A DNA stretch of 6,819 nucleotides from Minisyncoccota bacterium (GCA_028276315.1 JAPYWP010000034.1:1-6819), one strand, 5' to 3'; counted from the first letter of the stretch, positions 1-4,804 are shown. The notes: generated from the sequence alone by a model not told the origin. Program-made: numbers and translations.

Positions 1-229
1 CTAAAAGTTTATTTGTAATATCATTAGCTATTTTTATAGCTTCTATCTCATAAGGCATTTTAGAGATTTCATATTTTTCTATTATATCTTTAATATCTGG
101 AGGTAGACTTTCATAATGGAATTCAAACTTATCTAAAATAATTTTTCTTGCTCTTTCTTTAATTTCTTCGCTTGCTTTACCTACTATACGAGGTTCCGGC
201 CTTTTACCTTCTGGTAATTTTTTGCTCAT
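1..229 (-). CDS. Unrecognised protein, N-terminal 76 residues only (runs off the window)
   Basis: The frame opens at ATG 229-227 on the minus strand and stays open to the window edge, so only the N-terminus is visible. The product begins MSKKLPEGKRPEPRIV and continues as a charged, apparently helical segment. There is no signal peptide, membrane segment or recognisable catalytic motif. I do not recognise the family. The start is supported by its position: the divergent palindromic promoter at 234-249 lies just upstream, placing the ATG only a few bases after a -10 hexamer, and there is no Shine-Dalgarno sequence. Codon use is A/T-rich like the neighbours. It is divergent from the glutaredoxin-domain gene, with only 21 bp between the two ATGs, so the two probably share control. 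The C-terminus lies beyond position 1. Confidence 0.75.
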   Translation of the reverse strand, partial: MSKKLPEGKRPEPRIVGKASEEIKERARKIILDKFEFHYESLPPDIKDIIEKYEISKMPYEIEAIKIANDITNKLL

Positions 230-233
230 TTTG

Positions 234-249
234 TGTTATAATTATAACA
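234..249. promoter_or_regulatory. Perfectly palindromic bidirectional extended -10 promoter
   Basis: TGTTATAATTATAACA is a perfect 16-bp palindrome in the 21-bp gap between two divergent ATGs. Each strand reads TGTTATAAT, an extended -10 (TGn plus TATAAT). The plus hexamer is 237-242 and the minus hexamer is 246-241, so they overlap by two bases. The plus ATG (251) is 8 nt after its hexamer and the minus ATG (229) is 11 nt after its own, giving predicted leaders of about 0-5 nt. No good -35 is visible on either side. The symmetry could also make it an operator. Confidence 0.6.
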
Positions 250-250
250 T

Positions 251-859
251 ATGAGAATTTCTTATTCAAGAAAGACAAAATTAAAAGTTGAAGAAATTGT
301 TGAAAACTTCAAAAAATTTGCTAAAGAAAATAATTTAGAAATTATAGGTATTGAAAATTATAAAGATCTTAATTTAACTATAATAAATTTTTCTTTACCA
401 AAAATTTTTGAAAAACTTAAAAACTTAAATAATGAAGCTCTAGTTTTAATTCCTAAAAATATTTTTATATTAGATAATGAAAAAGAAAGGGTGGTTGAAA
501 TTTTGAATCCTGAAATTATAAATAATTTTATAAATGAAAATATTTTACAAGATTTAGAAGACTTTTACTACAATTTAGTTAATTTTTCTAGTGGAGTAGG
601 GGAAAGAAAGATAGAAAAAATAAAACTTTTCGCAACAACAACTTGTCCTTATTGTAAAAAAGAAAAAGACTTTTTGGATTCGAATGGAATAAAATACGAG
701 TATCTACTTGTTGATATAAATCCAATAGCACTTCAGGAAATGGTTGAAAAAACAGGACAGATGGGAGTTCCAGTTACCGAAATAATTTATGAAGATGGTG
801 ATTATGATTTTATTATAGGATTTGATCAAAAAAGATTGAGTAAAATTTTAAAAATTTAA
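251..859 (+). CDS. Two-domain protein with C-terminal glutaredoxin domain (CPYC); possible N-terminal DUF302-like domain
   Basis: This 202-residue protein has a glutaredoxin/thioredoxin-fold domain from about residue 120 to the end. It starts with a strand (IEKIKLFATTT), then the redox motif C132-P-Y-C135, and later the cis-proline segment MGVPVTEI with P174. The dithiol CPYC is the classical glutaredoxin active site, expected to reduce disulfides or carry glutathione-like adducts in the cytoplasm; there is no signal peptide. The first ~115 residues look like a separate alpha/beta domain. The pattern around residues 50-95 (SLPKIFEKL, then ALVLIPKNIFILDNEKERVV) recalls DUF302, but that is tentative. 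The usual Cys-Asn-Pro of DUF302 is absent. The start follows the -10 by 8 nt and is probably leaderless. The Nudix gene follows after 5 nt, so the two are likely co-transcribed. Confidence 0.85.
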   Translation: MRISYSRKTKLKVEEIVENFKKFAKENNLEIIGIENYKDLNLTIINFSLPKIFEKLKNLNNEALVLIPKNIFILDNEKERVVEILNPEIINNFINENILQDLEDFYYNLVNFSSGVGERKIEKIKLFATTTCPYCKKEKDFLDSNGIKYEYLLVDINPIALQEMVEKTGQMGVPVTEIIYEDGDYDFIIGFDQKRLSKILKI

Positions 860-864
860 AATTT

Positions 865-1290
865 ATGAATAGCCAAAGCAGGGAACAAACAGATTTTATT
901 GTATTAGGTGTAGTTTTGAATAAAGAAGGGAGGGTTATGATTGTTAAAAGAAAAAAGAAAGAAATTACTTTAACAAAAAAAGAATTAATTTGGGTTTTCC
1001 CGGGAGGAAAATTAGAAAAAGGTGAAACAAGGGAAGAAAGAGTAGTAAAAGAAGTTTTAGATGAAACTGGCTATAAAGTTAAGCCTTTAAAACTAATACA
1101 TTTAAGAATTCACCCCGAAACTTTAAAAATTATTGCTTATTTTCTTTGTGAACTAGAAGAAGAAAATCCTATTCAAGAAATAAAAGAAAAAGAAGAAATT
1201 GAAGAAGTTCGTTGGGTTAATCCAGAAGAATTAAAAAATTATTTTAATACAGAAATTGATTCTGAAGTTAAAAAAATTTTGAAAATTTAA
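865..1290 (+). CDS. Nudix hydrolase
   Basis: A 141-residue single-domain Nudix protein, typical length for the family, which hydrolyses nucleoside diphosphates linked to another moiety using Mg2+ held by the Nudix box. The box spans about residues 48-70 (G48, E54, then KEVLDETGY). Against the consensus GX5EX7REUXEEXGU, the Arg is Lys (K62) and the first Glu of the EE pair is Asp (D66); the other acidic ligands (E63, E67) and the glycine are kept, so activity is plausible. Residues 11-29 form the usual first strand and 'vKR' edge. WVFPGG just before the box is classical. The C-terminal EEVRWVNPEEL matches the family's closing strand-helix. The substrate cannot be told. It starts 5 nt after the glutaredoxin-domain stop, with no Shine-Dalgarno sequence, and converges on the HIT-like gene with a 7-bp gap and no obvious terminator between them. 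Confidence 0.9.
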   Translation: MNSQSREQTDFIVLGVVLNKEGRVMIVKRKKKEITLTKKELIWVFPGGKLEKGETREERVVKEVLDETGYKVKPLKLIHLRIHPETLKIIAYFLCELEEENPIQEIKEKEEIEEVRWVNPEELKNYFNTEIDSEVKKILKI

Positions 1291-1297
1291 TTTAAAT

Positions 1298-2254
1298 CTA
1301 TGTAAGCTCTTTTTTAATTTTTTCGAACATTTGCCACGGATGAAAATTAGCTATAGGAGTTCCATAAATTTCCATAAAACCAAAATCTGAAGTTTTATTT
1401 CCTATTTTATTTCTAATAATAAAAGCAGAAAAATTATTTTTTCTAAATTTATTATTTTTAAATGATGGCAATATTACAAAATTAAAACTTAAATTTTCTT
1501 TTATAAATAAATTGAAAATTTTAGAAAAAATTTCTATTAAATGTTCAGATAAATTTTTGGATAAAATATAAATTTGAAAGCCCTTCAACGAAGTTAATGT
1601 TGCAAAAATAATAATATTTTTTATTTTAATTCCTAAATCTAACTTTTGAGCGATTTTAAAATAATCATCAAAATAATCTTTTTTAAATTTTTCTTTATAG
1701 TATTTTTCAATTTTTATTAGTTTCTTTTCAAAATAATATGGCTCTTTAGATAATAGTAAGTGAAAATGAGGATGCTCAATACTAGCACCAGCGCCACTTT
1801 TAAAATTTATTCCTATAATTGGATAAATAAATTTTTTGTTTTGCTCAAAATAATTATTAAACCAAATGAATGATTTTTCAAAAATTTCTTTTAAAATCTC
1901 TAAATTAAATTTTTTTATCTCATGTCTTCTAAAAATTAAAAGACTATGCAAAATATCGTAAGGGAATAAATTGTCGATCATAATCCAAAATTTATTTTTT
2001 AAATTTAAATTTGTAGGGATCGTCTCTTTTTTCCAGAAACAAAAACTACATTTTGATTTTTTATTTTTTAATAAATGTTGAATTCTTTTAATATTAAAAA
2101 ATATCTCTTCTTTTGTTATTTTATTTTTTAATTTAAAGATTGGGTTATTTTCGTTTGTTTTTAGATGTTTATGATAGCTAATATCTAAATTAAAAATTCT
2201 ATCAAAAATTTCTTTTTCTTTTTTTGGTAAGCTAAAGATTTTTTCAAAAGACAT
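1298..2254 (-). CDS. HIT-superfamily protein, galactose-1-phosphate uridylyltransferase-like
   Basis: A 318-residue protein with the HIT signature H161-P-H-F-H165-LLL, preceded by GASIE. The GAS..HPH arrangement is that of GalT-type nucleotidyltransferases; H163 would be the nucleophile attacking the nucleotide alpha-phosphate. The third position is His as in Hint/Fhit hydrolases, not Gln as in GalT, so hydrolase or phosphorylase activity is as likely as uridylyl transfer. Upstream, C69-S-F-C72 and H103/H111 (in ILHSLLIFRRH) resemble the GalT structural zinc site. A second half (about residues 200-318) is consistent with a duplicated HIT-fold domain and ends with FGFMEIYGTP. The protein is Lys/Ile/Phe-rich, with no signal peptide. 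The stop is TAG. The start ATG lies 5 nt from a TATAAT on its strand, suggesting a leaderless mRNA. No sugar-nucleotide gene is adjacent, so the substrate is unknown. Confidence 0.8.
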   Translation of the reverse strand: MSFEKIFSLPKKEKEIFDRIFNLDISYHKHLKTNENNPIFKLKNKITKEEIFFNIKRIQHLLKNKKSKCSFCFWKKETIPTNLNLKNKFWIMIDNLFPYDILHSLLIFRRHEIKKFNLEILKEIFEKSFIWFNNYFEQNKKFIYPIIGINFKSGAGASIEHPHFHLLLSKEPYYFEKKLIKIEKYYKEKFKKDYFDDYFKIAQKLDLGIKIKNIIIFATLTSLKGFQIYILSKNLSEHLIEIFSKIFNLFIKENLSFNFVILPSFKNNKFRKNNFSAFIIRNKIGNKTSDFGFMEIYGTPIANFHPWQMFEKIKKELT

Positions 2255-2259
2255 AAAAT

Positions 2260-2280
2260 ATTATAAAATAGTTTTATAAT
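2260..2280. promoter_or_regulatory. Divergent back-to-back -10 boxes in a 9+3+9 inverted repeat
   Basis: The arms ATTATAAAA (2260-2268) and TTTTATAAT (2272-2280) are perfect inverted copies around TAG. Each arm ends outward in a consensus TATAAT: minus strand 2265-2260, plus strand 2275-2280. Each hexamer is followed by exactly 5 nt and then the ATG of its gene (2254 minus, 2286 plus), so both mRNAs would start at or beside the initiation codon. No convincing -35 is seen for either direction. The layout repeats that of the promoter at 234-249. Confidence 0.6.
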
Positions 2281-2285
2281 TTTAT

Positions 2286-3095
2286 ATGATTAGGGTAGGT
2301 ATTGCGCTGGGAAGTGGGGGAATAAAAGGTTTGGCTCATATAGGTGTATTAAAAGTTATAGAAAAATATAAAATTCCAATTGATTTAATTTCCGGATCTA
2401 GCGCTGGTGCTCTTGTTGGTGCTTTTTATATTATAAGAGGATTAAAATTTTTAGAAGAATTTGTTTTAAGCACAAATTTAAGAAAATTATTTTATTTTTT
2501 AAAGCCAAGTTTTAAAGAAAGTCTTATTGATAATAGAAATATAAAAAAATTTTTAGAAGATAATTTAGGAAAAACAAAAATAGAAGAATTAGATAAAAAA
2601 CTTTTTATAGTTGCAACAGATATAAAAACAGGCGAGCCATATATTTTCGAATCAGGACCGGTAGTTGACGCTATTTTAGCAAGTATAGCAATTCCTTTAA
2701 TTTTTAAACCAGTAAAAATTAAAAATAAATATTTAATTGATGGAGCTTTTTCGATGCCTGTTCCTGTTGAAATTCTAAAAAATAAGGGAGCAGATTTAAA
2801 AATAGCAGTTAATTTATATACAGATGAAATAAAAATAGAAAAAAAATTATCTCAATTAGACATTTTAAAAAATTCTTTAAAAATAATACAAAAAAATACA
2901 GCAAAAATTGAAAGCCAAAAAGCAGATATTTTAATTTACCCAAAGTTTAAAAAGATTAGTTTTAAAAATTTTAATCGTCAAAATTTTATAAAAGCTGGGG
3001 AAATAGCAGCAAAAAGAGCATTAAAAATGTTATTACCGAAAATTACCGCTACCGCTGATGAACGCCCCCACGGATATATGCGGATTCAGAACTGA
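2286..3095 (+). CDS. Patatin-like phospholipase (RssA/YchK-type serine esterase)
   Basis: A patatin-family acyl hydrolase expected to cleave lipid acyl esters with a Ser-Asp dyad. The oxyanion-hole loop is GSGGIKGLAHIGVL (residues 9-22), the nucleophile elbow is G37-S-S39-A-G41, and the dyad aspartate is D152 in YLIDGAFSMPVP. All three blocks are intact and correctly spaced. There is no signal peptide, so a cytoplasmic or membrane-peripheral enzyme is likely. The start follows a TATAAT by 5 nt and no Shine-Dalgarno sequence is present. The family domain appears to end near residue 252 (ALKMLLPK). The last ~17 residues (ITATADERPHGYMRIQN) are encoded by the repeat element that begins near 3041, and the TGA stop lies inside it. 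The original C-terminus was therefore probably replaced or extended by the repeat. It is divergent from the HIT-like gene. Confidence 0.9.
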   Translation: MIRVGIALGSGGIKGLAHIGVLKVIEKYKIPIDLISGSSAGALVGAFYIIRGLKFLEEFVLSTNLRKLFYFLKPSFKESLIDNRNIKKFLEDNLGKTKIEELDKKLFIVATDIKTGEPYIFESGPVVDAILASIAIPLIFKPVKIKNKYLIDGAFSMPVPVEILKNKGADLKIAVNLYTDEIKIEKKLSQLDILKNSLKIIQKNTAKIESQKADILIYPKFKKISFKNFNRQNFIKAGEIAAKRALKMLLPKITATADERPHGYMRIQN

Positions 3096-3106
3096 TTTAT
3101 GCTGAT
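3047..3106. repeat. Inverted arm of the 21-bp repeat element, overlapping the patatin 3' end
   Basis: ACGGATATATGCGGATT (3070-3086) is the reverse complement, at 16 of 17 positions, of AATCCGCATTTATCCGT at 3199-3215 in the array downstream. GGAT/TGAT cores occur at 3072, 3082, 3093 and 3103, again 10-11 bp apart. The first part (CCGCTACCGCTGATGAACG, 3047-3065) is more GC-rich than its surroundings and looks like part of the same element. It codes for the last residues of the patatin frame. Confidence 0.65.
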
Positions 3107-3131
3107 AATTAATTTTTATTGATTACTCACT

Positions 3132-3248
3132 TTTTAATCCGCATTTATCATTTTCAGATCCGTATTAATCTATTGTTGATCCGAATTTATCCGTTTCTAA
3201 TCCGCATTTATCCGTTGTTAATCCAAATTTATCCGTAGTTATCCACAA
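3132..3248. repeat. Degenerate 21-bp tandem array with ATCC cores phased at about 10.5 bp
   Basis: About five and a half units are visible: 3132-3152, 3153-3174, 3175-3195, 3196-3216, 3217-3237 and a partial one to 3248. The approximate consensus is GTTAATCCGCATTTATCCGTT. Each unit holds two ATCC half-sites. Cores start at 3137, 3147 (ATCA), 3158, 3168 (ATCT), 3179, 3189, 3200, 3210, 3221, 3231 and 3241, so spacing alternates 10 and 11 bp and all cores face one side of the helix. An inverted arm lies upstream (3047-3106). No reading frame explains it. It separates the patatin gene from the binding-protein promoter and could act as a structured transcript end, a protein-binding array or a mobile repeat. 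Confidence 0.75.
3239..3247 (+). promoter_or_regulatory. Perfect-consensus DnaA-box sequence at the end of the array
   Basis: TTATCCACA matches the high-affinity E. coli DnaA box exactly. It is in register with three earlier TTATCC half-boxes (3187, 3208, 3229; steps of 21, 21 and 10 bp), which diverge afterwards (CGTT/CGTA). One box 9 bp before the -35 could regulate the downstream promoter. No dnaA, dnaN or other replication gene is present, so an origin is not supported, and a chance match within the repeat family is possible. Confidence 0.35.
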
Positions 3249-3255
3249 CCAATTC

Positions 3256-3284
3256 TTGACTTTTAAATTATGGTAAAATATAAT
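3256..3284 (+). promoter_or_regulatory. Near-consensus sigma70-type promoter for the binding-protein gene
   Basis: TTGACT (3256-3261) and TATAAT (3279-3284) are separated by exactly 17 bp, differing from consensus by a single base. An overlapping alternative -10, TGG-TAAAAT (3272-3279), is also present. Transcription would start near 3291, giving a leader of about 60 nt before the first possible initiation codon of the binding protein. It is the only promoter in the window with a clear -35, which contrasts with the -10-only leaderless promoters elsewhere. Confidence 0.75.
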
Positions 3285-3294
3285 TAAAAGTCAA
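3256..3294. repeat. 11-bp inverted repeat spanning -35 to the start site (candidate operator)
   Basis: TTGACTTTTAA (3256-3266) and TTAAAAGTCAA (3284-3294) are perfect inverted copies separated by 17 bp. The left arm contains the -35; the right arm begins at the last base of the -10 and covers the predicted start site. A dimeric regulator bound here would occlude the polymerase. The 28-bp centre-to-centre spacing is a little under three helical turns. No regulator gene is visible in the window. Confidence 0.5.
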
Positions 3295-3312
3295 ATTAAT
3301 TAACCAAAAATA

Positions 3313-3342
3313 AGCAGTAAACTATTTTACGCGTTTGCTGCT
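3313..3342 (+). other. Leader hairpin, 10-bp stem, upstream of the binding-protein gene
   Basis: AGCAGTAAAC (3313-3322) pairs along its whole length with GTTTGCTGCT (3333-3342) if one G-U pair is allowed, around a 10-nt loop. It lies in the predicted leader and ends 8 nt before the ATA codon at 3351. On the plus strand it is followed by AAAATAAC, not a U-run, so it is not a forward intrinsic terminator. On the minus strand the stem is followed by TATTTTT and would resemble one, but no minus-strand gene ends here. Confidence 0.45.
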
Positions 3343-3344
3343 AA

Positions 3345-3473
3345 AATAACATAAACAAAACAACAAAAACAATCTTATGGCTCATAATCGCAATTATTAT
3401 TTTAGTAGGAATATGGTATGGAATAAGTAAAAAGTCAACAACTCCAACGACAAAAGAACCAATTAAAATTGGA
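3345..3473 (+). other. In-frame N-terminal extension of the binding protein: membrane anchor without a canonical start codon
   Basis: The frame of the binding protein stays open upstream of GTG 3474 as far as the TAA at 3342-3344. It reads (ATA)NKTTKTILWLIIAI, then IILVGIWYGISKK and STTPTTKEPIKIG. That is a basic N-terminus, about 19 hydrophobic residues and a Thr/Pro linker, the classic signal-anchor layout for this family. No ATG, GTG or TTG occurs in frame in this stretch. The ATA at 3351 sits where the initiator methionine is expected. Either an AUA (or other rare codon) initiates, or an ATG was lost by mutation or sequence error. Confidence 0.65.
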
Positions 3474-4478
3474 GTGGTTACTCCTCTAACTGGAGAGTTA
3501 AGCTCTTGGGGTAACGCAATTAGAAAGGGTCTTGAAATTGCAAGAGAAAAAATTAAAGATATAAAATTAACAATTATATTTGAAGACAGTAAATGCGAAC
3601 CTAAAGAGGCAGTTTCTGCTGTTCAAAAACTTATAAATGTAGATAAAGTAAAGATAATAATTGGTACTGTTTGTAGCTCTGAAACTTTAGCTATTGCTCC
3701 GATAACTGAAGCAAATTCGGTAATATTAATGTCGATAGGGGCAAGTAGTCCAAAAATCACATATGCTGGGGATTATGTTTTTAGAATGTGGCCTTCTGAT
3801 GTCTACGAAGCCGGTTTATTAGTTGATTATATTTCAAAAAATCTTCCTGGGATTAAAAAAATAGATGTGCTCTATATAAACAATGATTTTGGAATGCATT
3901 TTAAAGATGCAGTCATTAAGTTTTCTAAGGATAGTGGTTTAAATATAGGAACGGTTGAGTCCTTTAATCCTGGTTCCTCTGATTTTAAACCACAACTAAC
4001 TAAAATTAAACAAAGCGACTCAAATGCCCTATTTGTAATAACTTATACAGACGAAGCATACGCGCTATTTAAACAGATAAGAGAGTTTAATTTAGAAAAA
4101 CAGTTATTTGCTCCGGGATGGGTTATTGAAGACAAAAATTTTTTGGAGAAATCTAAAGAATTAATAAATGGAGTAATATTTGCGGTACCAAATGTACAGA
4201 TAAACGAAAACTTTAGAAACAAAATGGTAAGTAAATATGGATCAGAAGGAGAAAACTTGCTAGTAAGTGGTTTGGCTTATGATGGGTTTAATATTATAAT
4301 TGAGTCATTGAAAACATGCGGTGAAAAAACCTCTTGCATTAGAGATAAACTGTATAATACTAAAGATTACAATGGTGTTACAGGATCAGTGACTTTTGAT
4401 GATAACGGAGATATAATTAATAGACCATATGTGATAAAAAAAGTTATTAATAGTGCCATTGAAGAAATAACAAAATGA
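3474..4478 (+). CDS. ABC transporter substrate-binding protein, branched-chain amino-acid-binding (type-1 periplasmic-binding) family
   Basis: This is a Peripla_BP_6-type extracytoplasmic binding protein. It opens with KIGVVTPLTGELSSWGNAI, the typical first strand and ligand loop, then contains GTVCSSETLAIAPI (about residues 64-77), the VLYINNDFGMHF hinge-region strand and the C-terminal SGLAYDGFNIIIESL. Cysteines C41/C67 and C282/C288 suggest disulfides, fitting an exported protein. GTG 3474 is the first canonical start, but it falls inside the first beta strand (IKIGVV) and would delete the membrane anchor. The true protein almost certainly starts upstream, probably at 3351. The ligand is unknown: relatives bind Leu/Ile/Val, other amino acids, amides or urea. 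No permease or ATP-binding gene adjoins it, so it is an orphan here. It has fewer homopolymer codons than its neighbours and lies between a repeat array and a paralog remnant, which hints at transfer or local rearrangement. Confidence 0.88.
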   Translation: MVTPLTGELSSWGNAIRKGLEIAREKIKDIKLTIIFEDSKCEPKEAVSAVQKLINVDKVKIIIGTVCSSETLAIAPITEANSVILMSIGASSPKITYAGDYVFRMWPSDVYEAGLLVDYISKNLPGIKKIDVLYINNDFGMHFKDAVIKFSKDSGLNIGTVESFNPGSSDFKPQLTKIKQSDSNALFVITYTDEAYALFKQIREFNLEKQLFAPGWVIEDKNFLEKSKELINGVIFAVPNVQINENFRNKMVSKYGSEGENLLVSGLAYDGFNIIIESLKTCGEKTSCIRDKLYNTKDYNGVTGSVTFDDNGDIINRPYVIKKVINSAIEEITK

Positions 4479-4493
4479 AATGTAATTTATACA

Positions 4494-4508
4494 AAAGATA
4501 TAATCTTT
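4494..4508 (+). terminator. Weak hairpin after the binding-protein stop
   Basis: AAAGAT (4494-4499) and ATCTTT (4503-4508) form a perfect 6-bp stem with a 3-nt loop, 15 bp after the TGA, followed by CTTGTTTG. The stem is AT-rich and the U-tract is interrupted, so termination would be inefficient. It also contains a TATAAT (4499-4504) that lacks a -35. Confidence 0.2.
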
Positions 4509-4530
4509 CTTGTTTGAGGTGAAAAATTAG

Positions 4531-4704
4531 AATAAATTGCCAAAAAGAAATGGAGACCCGACATGTATAAAAGATCAACTTTATAAGATTAAAGATTATC
4601 CAGGTGCTTCTGGTAAAACTAGTTTTGATGAAAACGGCGATGCATTAAAAGAAATTATTATTAAAACTATCAAGAACGGCCAGTTTGTGCCGTATAAAGA
4701 ATAA
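4531..4704 (+). pseudogene. 3'-terminal remnant of a second binding-protein gene (paralog of 3474-4478)
   Basis: The frame between TAG 4528-4530 and TAA 4702-4704 encodes a tail homologous to the end of the intact protein upstream. Remnant: NGDPTCIKDQLY, then DYPGASGKTSFDENGD. Intact copy: KTSCIRDKLY, then DYNGVTGSVTFDDNGD, with 9 of the 16 residues in the second block identical. It then ends IIIKTIKNGQFVPYKE, a normal family C-terminus. Only about 52 residues remain of an expected ~370, with no plausible start other than TTG 4537, so it is a truncated relic. It does not look like a recent copy of the neighbour's tail, because the two differ at many positions. A tandem pair of binding-protein genes that lost most of its second member, or recombination with a distant homolog, would explain it. 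Confidence 0.8.
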
Positions 4705-4789
4705 ATAGAAGTGAAATGGATGCTGGAATTAAAGTAATGTAAAAGATCAGTTTTGTTAACCTTTTAAGTTTACTAAATCAAAAAATTTC

Positions 4790-4798
4790 TGGTAAAAT
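4790..4798 (+). promoter_or_regulatory. Extended -10 promoter candidate upstream of the cation ATPase
   Basis: TGGTAAAAT repeats the motif found in the binding-protein promoter (3271-3279). A loose -35, TTTACT (4769-4774), lies 18 bp upstream. A transcript would start near 4804-4805, at the ATG of a 23-codon frame, leaving a ~75-nt leader before the ATPase. A second -10-like stretch, TATATTAT (4861-4868), lies 9 nt before the ATPase ATG and could give a leaderless mRNA instead. Confidence 0.45.
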
Positions 4799-4804
4799 AA
4801 TTTT

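Noticed and set aside
1271..1297. Bidirectional terminator between the convergent Nudix and HIT-like genes
   Set aside because: AAATTTT-G-AAAATTT is symmetric but all A/T, with a one-base loop and no distinct U-tract; it is also the coding end of the Nudix gene.
3132..3248. CRISPR array
   Set aside because: Units are 21 bp and contiguous, with no unique spacers of constant length, and no cas genes are present.
3132..3290. Replication origin
   Set aside because: There is only one exact DnaA box and no dnaA, dnaN, rpmH or rep gene; the array is better described as an intergenic repeat.
3377..3430. ATG codons at 3377, 3413 and 3418 as alternative starts for the binding protein
   Set aside because: All are out of frame and reach a stop within a few codons (TAA at about 3425-3430).
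3093..4478. TGA recoded as glycine (as in some CPR lineages)
   Set aside because: Reading through TGA 3093 or 4476 gives no family-like continuation, both proteins end normally near these stops, and glycine is encoded by GGN throughout.
4711..4757. Possible third, further decayed copy of the binding-protein tail
   Set aside because: It shares short strings with the remnant (GAAATGGA, then AAAGATCA and a T-rich run), giving a broken NG...VKDQ reading, but has frame stops and too little similarity to separate from chance in AT-rich DNA.
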